Assembly: GCA_945872325.1 (NCBI GenBank)
Contig: CAMBZY010000246.1
Location: 1-5,432, forward strand
Length of the DNA: 5,432 nt
Direction: 5' to 3'
Source: Candidatus Kuenenia stuttgartensis
GTDB lineage: Bacteria > Planctomycetota > Planctomycetia > Isosphaerales > Isosphaeraceae
Shown here one piece after another: positions 1-5,432 of the stretch (the first letter of the stretch is position 1; every line of letters starts with the position of its first letter). A model generated the notes under the pieces. It did not search any database. It had not been told where the DNA came from and was given only the letters and a program-made list of their open reading frames with translations. A program made the position numbers and the translations under genes.

Positions 1-125
1 GCAAACCATCTCTGCGTGAGAAACCAGCCCGGCAATGCCTGTTCTTCAAGCCACTCCATAAATCGGGGGTTTGAAATATCCACGATGATCGGCTGGGGCA
101 TGGGAAAAGATCTCTTTTCTTTCAT
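1..125 (-). CDS. mak: Maltokinase, N-terminal fragment (gene runs off the left edge)
   Basis: Reading leftward from an ATG at 125-123 gives 41 codons plus two bases, ending in ...LPGWFLTQRWF and then a codon beginning GC, which must be Ala. The pattern of a short acidic helix, 'LP', a few residues and then 'QRWFA' is the N-terminal cap signature of maltokinases (Mak/Pep2), where it usually reads RQRWFxGK. Maltokinase uses ATP to phosphorylate maltose to maltose 1-phosphate, the substrate of GlgE, whose gene lies 35 bases upstream on the same strand. The frame is closed by a TGA inside the end of glgE, so the kinase signature lies near the N-terminus of its own protein and not at the C-terminus of a TreS fusion. 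A second ATG at 101-99 follows a purine-rich stretch and is an equally plausible start. Only about 42 residues are visible, so the kinase core cannot be checked. The call rests on the motif and the neighbour. Confidence 0.68.
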   Translation of the reverse strand, partial: MKEKRSFPMPQPIIVDISNPRFMEWLEEQALPGWFLTQRWF

Positions 126-160
126 TCTCGAATGCAATCGGTCATCCACACACCGGCAAC

Positions 161-2245
161 TCAGGATTCAATTCTGAAAACGTGAGCCGTTCGCTCTGGG
201 GAAAGCTCAATATAAGCCTTGCCGCCCCTCCACGTATAAACATCGCCTGTGATTAAGTCATGCGCAAAATATTCGCGATCAATCGACAGGTCGAAATGAC
301 TCATCTGAACATCCACAAATCCAATTTGAGTTTGATGTGGATCCAGATTCACCACCGTCAATATCCGGTTACTTCGGTCAGGAGTGACCTTGGAATAGGC
401 AATGATCGAGGGATTATCCACCTCATGAAACTTCAATGAATCGTTGGAATGAAGCGCAGGATTGCCCTTCCGAATGTGATTGATTCGTCGGATCAATGGC
501 TTGAGATTTCCAGGCCGATTGCGATCCCATGTCCGAATCTCATATTTTTCTGAGTTTAAATACTCTTCACTGTTAGGCTTGACGGGCTTGTTTTCATAAA
601 GCTCGAATGGTGGGCCATAAATCCCGTAGGTCGCACCAAGAGTGGCCGCCAGAATCAGGCGAATTCGAAATGCAACCGGGCCACCGTCCTGAAGAAATTG
701 GTGCAGAATATCAGGCGTATTTGCAAACAGGTTGGGGCGAAGATATTCTTTGCAACTGGATTGGGTCAGTTCCGTAAAATATTCCGTCAGGCCCAGCTTA
801 TCATTTCTCCACGTAAAATAGGTGTAAGACTGTGTGAATCCAGCCTTGGCGAGGCGTTTCATCAATTTCGGTCGGGTAAATGCTTCGGCCAGAAAAATCA
901 CGTCAGGATGATCCCGGCCGATCTCTTCCAGGCACCACTCCCAAAACGGAAACGGCTTGGTGTGCGGGTTATCGACCCGAAATATTTTCACGCCCTGCTC
1001 AATCCAGTAAATAAAAATATCGCGCAATGCATTCCATAAGCCTTGCCAATCCTTGCATTCAAAGTTCAATGGGTGAATATCCTGATACTTTTTAGGCGGA
1101 TTTTCCGCATAGCGAATCGATCCATCAGGCCTGATCGTAAACCACTCGGGATGCTCTTTCAGCCACGGGTGATCGGGCGAACATTGAAATGCAATATCGA
1201 GTGCAATTTCCATATCTAGTTTAGAACAGGCGTCGACCAATTGATGAAAGTCGTCCAGAGTCCCCAATTGGGCATGAATCGCTGTGTGACCACCCGCTTC
1301 AGACCCGATCGCCCAAGGGCTTCCGGGATCGCCAGGCCCGGCCACCAGACTATTATTCGGGCCCTTCCGAAACTGAGTTCCAATTGGATGGATCGGCGGC
1401 AGATAAAGCACATCAAAACCCATATCGGCAATTTCAGGCAGCCTTCGAATCAGATCCTGAAAATCACCATGCCTGCCATACTCAAATGCAGATGATCGTG
1501 GGAACATTTCATACCATGCCCCAAATACGGAGCGTTCCCGATCGACCCTTAAAAGTCTTGCAGAGTCAAGTGTTGAGACCTGTCCACGGGGGCCATAACG
1601 GGACATCATCTCATGCAGCTTTTTTTCTTTCACAAGCTGCAGCCGTTTTTCAATTGAAATCGATTCGTCGGTCAATTGTATTTCATATGCACCAAGCAAT
1701 TCTGAACCAGCCACATCGCCAGCTTCTTGCGCAGATACCACCGCATGATTTATTAAGATCTGGCCTTCCAGCAGTTCGAGCTTAATGGAAACACCGGCTT
1801 CAAATTTCTTTTCGATCTCATGAATCCATGTCTGAAATGAATCCATCCAGGCATGAATCTTGAACTGCCACATTCCGATTTGATCCAGCACGCCCAGTTC
1901 GGCGACAAATCGATCCAGACCCGGCCCGAGGCTGATGAAGCCGTGAGAAATGGTCATCTTTGACGGGCTGATCAGGACCAGTTCGGCGGCCAGAATATCG
2001 TGGCCATCGGCAAACAGGTCGGCTTCGATCTTGATCCTGTCACCGAGTTTGCGCACGATCGGGAACCGGCCTCCATCGACATCCGGAGTAACGTTTTCGA
2101 TAATGACTCGGCCAGAATTCGGGTTCGACATCGGTTTCTCGGAAGCATTCGGCAAGGTCTTGAAAATCGCCATGGACCGGTTCAGGTTAAAATTAGATCC
2201 AAGTTCGATCAATGGCAATCTTTGCGGATTGAGAAAAGTTTCCAT
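161..2245 (-). CDS. glgE: Alpha-1,4-glucan:maltose-1-phosphate maltosyltransferase (GlgE)
   Basis: This cytoplasmic GH13 enzyme transfers maltosyl units from maltose 1-phosphate to the non-reducing end of alpha-1,4-glucans, releasing phosphate. The N-terminal beta-sandwich typical of GlgE (DUF3416) spans about residues 45-165, with GRVIIENVTPDVDGGRFP near 45-62 and an AW.D.F..W....EKK..AG block near 132-151. The (beta/alpha)8 barrel follows, with VLYLPPIHPIG at 279-289, KGPNN at 294-298, GGHTAIH at 318-324 and KKYQDI at 385-390. The expected catalytic residues are present: Asp425 nucleophile in FRVDNPHTKP, Glu454 acid/base in FLAEAFTRPK, and Asp512 in ANTPDI. A C-terminal beta domain ends at 694. 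The ATG at 2245 gives 694 residues, but family homology begins near residue 45. Met39 (ATG at 2131-2129, with a weak GAG 6 bases upstream) would give 656 residues and is a credible alternative start; Met25 is also possible. None of the three has a strong ribosome binding site. Identity is very secure; the start is not. Confidence 0.96.
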   Translation of the reverse strand: METFLNPQRLPLIELGSNFNLNRSMAIFKTLPNASEKPMSNPNSGRVIIENVTPDVDGGRFPIVRKLGDRIKIEADLFADGHDILAAELVLISPSKMTISHGFISLGPGLDRFVAELGVLDQIGMWQFKIHAWMDSFQTWIHEIEKKFEAGVSIKLELLEGQILINHAVVSAQEAGDVAGSELLGAYEIQLTDESISIEKRLQLVKEKKLHEMMSRYGPRGQVSTLDSARLLRVDRERSVFGAWYEMFPRSSAFEYGRHGDFQDLIRRLPEIADMGFDVLYLPPIHPIGTQFRKGPNNSLVAGPGDPGSPWAIGSEAGGHTAIHAQLGTLDDFHQLVDACSKLDMEIALDIAFQCSPDHPWLKEHPEWFTIRPDGSIRYAENPPKKYQDIHPLNFECKDWQGLWNALRDIFIYWIEQGVKIFRVDNPHTKPFPFWEWCLEEIGRDHPDVIFLAEAFTRPKLMKRLAKAGFTQSYTYFTWRNDKLGLTEYFTELTQSSCKEYLRPNLFANTPDILHQFLQDGGPVAFRIRLILAATLGATYGIYGPPFELYENKPVKPNSEEYLNSEKYEIRTWDRNRPGNLKPLIRRINHIRKGNPALHSNDSLKFHEVDNPSIIAYSKVTPDRSNRILTVVNLDPHQTQIGFVDVQMSHFDLSIDREYFAHDLITGDVYTWRGGKAYIELSPERTAHVFRIES

Positions 2246-2451
2246 TCAAACTGGGCTTGTGTACATTCCCGATTCCGATTAAACATTTGGTGAACACACA
2301 GAGGATCGCCACAGCCCAACGAATCCCCCAATCCGATTGCCAACGCTATCAAACTCGATTCAGGGCTGTTCAACCAGAAGAGGCATAAAGTGGCTGGGAC
2401 TAACGCCGATCTGGCTTTAGCGGCCTTCGCCTTTGACACGGAGTCACGCCA
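2246..2451. promoter_or_regulatory. Divergent intergenic region between glgE and the cvpA-like gene
   Basis: This gap separates two gene pairs transcribed outward, so it should carry both promoters. Nothing strong is visible. On the minus strand, TTTAAT (plus-strand 2278-2283) matches a sigma70 -10 box at five of six positions, but no good -35 sits at the right distance. If used, it would start transcripts about 25 bases before the longest glgE start. On the plus strand, CATAAA at 2384-2389 is a poor -10 candidate. ACAGCCC at 2311-2317 and GGGCTGT at 2363-2369 form a perfect 7-base inverted repeat with 45 bases between the arms, which may be chance. No coding frame here is convincing. Confidence 0.45.
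2440..2443 (+). promoter_or_regulatory. Ribosome binding site of the cvpA-like gene
   Basis: GGAG lies 8 bases before the ATG at 2452. It supports that start over the competing ATG at 2433 in another frame. It is the clearest Shine-Dalgarno sequence in the window; the following gene has none, which suggests translational coupling. Confidence 0.6.
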
Positions 2452-3225
2452 ATGGGTCTCGACATTGCACTGGGATTAATCGCTCTGGGAATGGCTGTCA
2501 GTGGCTATCGGCATGGCTTCTGGCAACAAATCATGCGACTACTTTGTCTGGTGGTTGGACTGTATGCAGCAGAACCGATCGCCATCCGGCTCGAACCATT
2601 TGTGGTTCAGCACATCAAGCTGGAAGATCCGAAAATGCTTCAGCGAGGCCTCTGGTGGTTCTGCTGGGCCCTCATGTACACGCTCGGAAGTCTTTTAATC
2701 GGATTCAGTGCGAAGGTCTCCAAGTGGCGTAAAAGTCCGCTTCAGGCTGAACTTGAACCGCCTGGAAAATTCGACCCGATCATGGGCTTTCTGTTCGGAC
2801 TTGCCAAAGCCGTTGTGGCCGCTGCATTTATTTCAGCAGCCACCGATCGCTATGCCATCCCGAAAATTGAGCACAAGGAATGGGCTAAAAAATACGTGGC
2901 AGCGTCCAAGGCTTTGGAATATTCACGGAAATACGAACCCGTTCCAAAAATACTGGCCGCTGAGCCGATCAAATCCATGCTGACCATCATTCAGGAGCGT
3001 GGCCTTGGCGGCGAATCCACCAAAGAGATGATGAGCAGCCTGAAGATCCCTAAAGAAGAGTGGGACAGACTTTACAGCCTTCGTGACAAAGGCGTGGACC
3101 TGATCAACAAGACCAAGACGGCTGCCAAGGAAGGCTCCAAAGTGCTCGACGAGGCTCAGGATCTGGTCAAGAAATCCGAAGTCCTGAAAAATGCCATGAG
3201 CGACACGGATAAATCGAAACGCTGA
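2452..3225 (+). CDS. CvpA-family inner-membrane protein with long C-terminal tail
   Basis: The 257-residue protein opens with the layout of the CvpA (colicin V production) family: an early Asp (residue 4), a hydrophobic helix, then a small Gly-rich turn with aromatic residues (SGYRHGFWQQ, 17-26) leading into the second helix. Four membrane segments are apparent at about 3-19, 26-41, 66-86 and 109-131. The part after residue 132 is hydrophilic, rich in Lys and Glu, and looks largely helical, with stretches such as KTKTAAKEGSK near 220-230 that could form coiled coil. CvpA of E. coli is about 160 residues, so the tail of some 125 residues is an addition and probably lies in the cytoplasm or periplasm as an interaction arm. 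CvpA proteins are linked to colicin V export and envelope stress tolerance, but their molecular role is unsettled. A GGAG precedes the start. The next gene begins 6 bases after the stop, so the two are very likely co-transcribed. I assign family only, not function. Confidence 0.78.
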   Translation: MGLDIALGLIALGMAVSGYRHGFWQQIMRLLCLVVGLYAAEPIAIRLEPFVVQHIKLEDPKMLQRGLWWFCWALMYTLGSLLIGFSAKVSKWRKSPLQAELEPPGKFDPIMGFLFGLAKAVVAAAFISAATDRYAIPKIEHKEWAKKYVAASKALEYSRKYEPVPKILAAEPIKSMLTIIQERGLGGESTKEMMSSLKIPKEEWDRLYSLRDKGVDLINKTKTAAKEGSKVLDEAQDLVKKSEVLKNAMSDTDKSKR

Positions 3226-3231
3226 TCCAAA

Positions 3232-5229
3232 ATGACAGCTGTAATCGATCCACTGGCCAGCGAGATTTATGTACCGAGCCGGTGGCTCAGAATTCTGATT
3301 GCCACGGGAGTCATTTTGACTCTGGGCGGCTACGAATCGCGGGTTATCGACCAATGCTATCGGCTCCCAATCCTTGAAAAAAGGCTTGATCCATCGTCAT
3401 TTCCGATGGACCAATTTGTCGATTCTTTTACAGATTTCAACCCACATCAAGTCTATGTGGAACTTCTCGCAATTGGTGCAAAAACGGTCGGGCTTTCGCT
3501 CACTTTATTCTTGCTTCATATCCTCACAGTTGCATTTTGTATTTCAGCCATCTGGAGGATCAGAAAATCTCTCTGGCCAGAATTGCCTGAATGGTCGGAC
3601 TGGGTCCTGGTCGCCATGTTTGCATTATTGAAGGCAGGCAATCTCGGCACGAATCATCTCTGGGAAGATCATTTGCTGGATCGCCAGATCGGATTCACAC
3701 TTGGGTGGCTGGCACTGGCGGAATTCCTCAGCGCTGGCAGAAGAAAAACATGGACCATACCGATCCTGATCGGCGCAATGGCCGTGATTCATCCTGGGCT
3801 TGGCGTCCTGACATCAACACTTTGGCTCGGAATATTCCTGATTGCATTCTGGCTTGGAATGGTCCGTCTGAATGCATTTGCACAATTTTCCGTATCCATG
3901 ATAGCCGCAATGATTCCATGGGCCGTGATTTATTTACCTCAAGCCAGTGTGATGAAACAGGGTGTGGAGAAATTCGAATTCTGGGCACTTGCAACCGAAT
4001 TGCAAGGCCCTCAGCACATGCGTCCGATATTCTGGAGGGAATCGCAGTGGCTGTCTGCTGGAATTCTCGTTGTCATGGCACTGGTGTCAGTCAAATTATA
4101 TCGGTCAAAATGCAACCTGGAATCGCTGAAGAAAATTGCGATCTGGTCAAGCCTGATTTTATTTGGATTATTACTGGCTGTCTCACTGATCGAAATATTC
4201 CATGTTTTGGATGTCGCACTGGCACAGCCGTTCCGGCTTGCAACTCCACTCAGAGGAGTTTGCCTGCTTGCATTGCTTCCGCACCTAGTCCGCCTGATCC
4301 AACAACAGACCCTGATTGGAATGGCCAGAGCTTTGGGGCTCTTATTCTCGATGCGTTCGGACTGGGGATTCGTCGTTGCATGTGCCGTTGAACTCACTAT
4401 GATTGCAACTGATCTTTGTTTCAAATCGCGATGGATTGGAAATCGCCAGATTCGATTTCAATGGATGTTCTTTCTGGCAACAGGATTTTATGGAATTTTC
4501 TGGCTCATGAAGCACGATCCTTCTGAAAGCGAATCGCTTTTGATTGGCGGGTATCTCACAGGTTTAATGATTGTGTTGGCGGCACGTCGATTACAATTAA
4601 GATTCGGCTGGAATGCCTTTAATTTGCGACTCAATCAAACGCCGGGAAGAGCGTCCCGACTGGTGATTTATTCCTGGGCTTTGCCAATGATTGCATTGAT
4701 TTGCGGATTTTGCGATCCAACTGGTCAATTCAAGGTCACACAACTGATTTCATCAATATGGCGGGTTGCGGAAATACCGATATCAGATAGCGAAAGGATG
4801 GGCGTTTGGGCTCGCCGGAATATTCCTGAAGATGCGATGGTATTAATCCCTCCACGTGACAAGTCGTTCCGATATTGGTCGCGCCGGAGTGTGGTTTGTA
4901 ATGTGGCGGGCAGCCCTTATCAGGCAAAGTCATTAAAAGAATGGGCACTTCGGCTCAAAAAACTCGCTGGCGAGTCGGATTTATCGCTGATCGAATTCGT
5001 CCGGCAATGGCCGGAAAAACGTGTTGAGTTTGAAATGGGATTTGAGCGGCTCAGCGCTGATGGATGGTCGGCACTGGCAGATGAATTTCAGGCAGACACC
5101 TTGATGCTGCCGGCAACGGAGCAGGGAAAACGACTAGAAAAGATGGGCTGGAGGCAGGTTCATGTGGCTGGGAAGTGGTCCATGTGGCAGAGGTCAGGCG
5201 ATCAGGCCCGAACGGCTTCAAAACGTTAA
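3232..5229 (+). CDS. Polytopic membrane protein, DUF6798-like (possible GT-C-type fold)
   Basis: This 665-residue protein has about 12-14 hydrophobic segments, for example near 18-33, 84-108, 122-137, 152-166, 192-210, 216-236, 272-288, 303-323, 378-394, 409-425, 434-450 and 477-493. After the first helix comes a loop with RLDPSSFPMDQFV (51-63), then HLWEDHLLDRQIGF (142-155) and a short HPGLG (187-191). After the last helix lies a soluble C-terminal domain of about 170 residues. It contains MGVWARRNIPEDAMVLIPP (523-541) and SRRSVVCNV (550-558). I recall this combination from proteins annotated with DUF6798, frequent in Planctomycetes, but could not verify it. A first-loop 'DP..(F/Y)P.D' motif and a soluble C-terminal domain resemble the general plan of GT-C membrane glycosyltransferases. 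Acting as a lipid-linked sugar transferase is therefore a guess only. There is no Shine-Dalgarno; the ATG sits 6 bases after the cvpA-like stop, consistent with coupled translation. Reading is intact to TAA at 5227-5229. Confidence 0.75.
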   Translation: MTAVIDPLASEIYVPSRWLRILIATGVILTLGGYESRVIDQCYRLPILEKRLDPSSFPMDQFVDSFTDFNPHQVYVELLAIGAKTVGLSLTLFLLHILTVAFCISAIWRIRKSLWPELPEWSDWVLVAMFALLKAGNLGTNHLWEDHLLDRQIGFTLGWLALAEFLSAGRRKTWTIPILIGAMAVIHPGLGVLTSTLWLGIFLIAFWLGMVRLNAFAQFSVSMIAAMIPWAVIYLPQASVMKQGVEKFEFWALATELQGPQHMRPIFWRESQWLSAGILVVMALVSVKLYRSKCNLESLKKIAIWSSLILFGLLLAVSLIEIFHVLDVALAQPFRLATPLRGVCLLALLPHLVRLIQQQTLIGMARALGLLFSMRSDWGFVVACAVELTMIATDLCFKSRWIGNRQIRFQWMFFLATGFYGIFWLMKHDPSESESLLIGGYLTGLMIVLAARRLQLRFGWNAFNLRLNQTPGRASRLVIYSWALPMIALICGFCDPTGQFKVTQLISSIWRVAEIPISDSERMGVWARRNIPEDAMVLIPPRDKSFRYWSRRSVVCNVAGSPYQAKSLKEWALRLKKLAGESDLSLIEFVRQWPEKRVEFEMGFERLSADGWSALADEFQADTLMLPATEQGKRLEKMGWRQVHVAGKWSMWQRSGDQARTASKR

Positions 5230-5258
5230 TGACACAGAGAAGCCAATTCTGTTATGAT
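5229..5258 (+). promoter_or_regulatory. Sigma70-like promoter for the aminotransferase gene
   Basis: ATGACA at 5229-5234 matches the -35 consensus at five of six positions. TATGAT at 5253-5258 matches the -10 consensus at five of six and carries an upstream TG (5250-5251) in the extended -10 position. The spacer is 18 bases. The -35 overlaps the last base of the preceding stop codon. Transcription would begin near 5265, leaving a leader of about 50 bases before the ATG at 5316. This is the best promoter match seen in the window and suggests the aminotransferase is expressed independently of the membrane-protein pair. Confidence 0.55.
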
Positions 5259-5276
5259 CCATGTTGCCTGATCCAT
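5255..5276. repeat. Short direct repeat TGATCCAT spaced 14 bases
   Basis: TGATCCAT occurs at 5255-5262 and again at 5269-5276. The first copy overlaps the -10 box and the second overlaps the left arm of the adjacent inverted repeat. The spacing is somewhat more than one helical turn. It may be a regulator half-site pair or chance. Confidence 0.4.
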
Positions 5277-5290
5277 TGATAGTATCAGGC
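5266..5290. repeat. Perfect 7-base inverted repeat at the predicted transcription start
   Basis: GCCTGAT at 5266-5272 is exactly complementary in reverse to ATCAGGC at 5284-5290, with an 11-base loop. The arms lie just downstream of the -10 box, so the element could be an operator or a 5' hairpin in the leader RNA. No run of T follows, so it is not a standard intrinsic terminator for the upstream operon. Confidence 0.5.
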
Positions 5291-5315
5291 CCACACACAT
5301 CAGCTTCGGACTACG

Positions 5316-5432
5316 ATGAACGCACCGAATACGCTCAGCCGGCTTGGTAAAAATGCTGGAACTCCTGCCATCAGCGACTTGATGCGACTGGCATTTTCAA
5401 GGCCTGAGCTGATCTCGCTGGCGGCGGGATTT
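5316..5432 (+). CDS. PLP-dependent aminotransferase, class I/II, N-terminal fragment
   Basis: An ATG at 5316 opens a frame of 39 codons that continues past the right edge. Its start, with an 'S.LMRLAF' helix followed by RPELISLAAGF, is the usual N-terminal entry of fold-type I aminotransferases of the 2-aminoadipate/LysN and MocR-catalytic type, where the phrase commonly reads (R/N)P(D/E)LISLAGG. The family moves amino groups between amino acids and 2-oxo acids in the cytoplasm with pyridoxal phosphate. The PLP-binding lysine lies beyond the window and the substrate cannot be told. No DNA-binding domain precedes it, so this is not a full MocR regulator. A GGA sits 5 bases before the ATG as a weak ribosome binding site, and a good promoter lies about 50 bases upstream. 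The family is likely; the specificity is unknown. Confidence 0.72.
   Translation, partial: MNAPNTLSRLGKNAGTPAISDLMRLAFSRPELISLAAGF

Noticed and set aside
1384..1785. 133-codon frame on the plus strand opposite glgE
   Set aside because: It is antisense to the strongly supported GlgE barrel, low in recognisable motifs and rich in His and Gln, typical of an antisense shadow.
2311..2369. Hairpin from ACAGCCC and GGGCTGT in the divergent gap
   Set aside because: The arms are 7 bases with a 45-base loop, which is weak as an RNA structure and not rare by chance; kept only as a note in the intergenic entry.
2209..2439. 76-codon minus-strand frame covering the divergent intergenic region
   Set aside because: It overlaps the glgE start in another frame, has no ribosome binding site, and its translation shows no recognisable pattern; it would also occupy the expected promoter region.
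2923..3354. 143-codon minus-strand frame across the junction of the two membrane-protein genes
   Set aside because: It is antisense to two well-supported genes, and its amino-acid composition reflects the complement of their codons.
3591..4391. 266-codon open frame on the plus strand inside the polytopic membrane protein gene
   Set aside because: It lies wholly inside the 665-residue gene in another frame. Its translation is rich in Cys, Trp, Arg and Ser with no domain-like pattern, so it is a shadow frame.
5266..5290. Intrinsic terminator for the cvpA-like operon
   Set aside because: The stem is only 7 base pairs with an 11-base loop and no T-run on either side, and it lies downstream of a good promoter for the next gene.
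1..5432. Phage, insertion sequence, CRISPR, toxin-antitoxin or defence-system content
   Set aside because: No transposase, integrase, spaced repeats, nuclease motifs or small toxin-like gene pairs were found; the genes are metabolic or membrane proteins with intact frames.

Overview
The window holds two gene pairs that diverge from a shared 206-base gap, plus the beginning of one more gene at the right edge. Base composition is moderate, roughly half G+C by eye. Shine-Dalgarno sequences are weak or absent in front of several genes. The right-hand pair contains a large multi-spanning protein whose motifs I associate with a family common in Planctomycetes. A planctomycete is therefore the best guess for the source, but this is an inference from protein style and not a proven assignment.

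Left part, minus strand (1-2245): a complete GlgE-type maltosyltransferase is followed 35 bases downstream by the first 41 codons of a gene that starts like a maltokinase. Together these two enzymes would phosphorylate maltose (usually made from trehalose by TreS) and polymerise maltose 1-phosphate into alpha-1,4-glucan. This is the GlgE route to glycogen. TreS and the branching enzyme GlgB are not visible here and would be sought beyond the left edge.

Middle (2246-2451): a divergent intergenic region that should carry the promoters of both pairs. Only weak promoter-like hexamers and a long-range inverted repeat can be seen.

Right part, plus strand (2452-5229): a CvpA-family membrane protein with an unusually long charged C-terminal tail is followed after 6 bases by a 665-residue polytopic membrane protein with a DUF6798-like layout. 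They look like a two-gene operon at the membrane, with no known joint function.

Right edge (5229-5432): a good sigma70-like promoter begins at the last base of the preceding stop codon. A small perfect inverted repeat lies where transcription should start. Next come the first 39 codons of a PLP-dependent aminotransferase. No RNA genes, insertion sequences, CRISPR arrays or clear intrinsic terminators were seen. I find no convincing new defence or mobile system. The least-explained part is the CvpA plus polytopic-protein pair.
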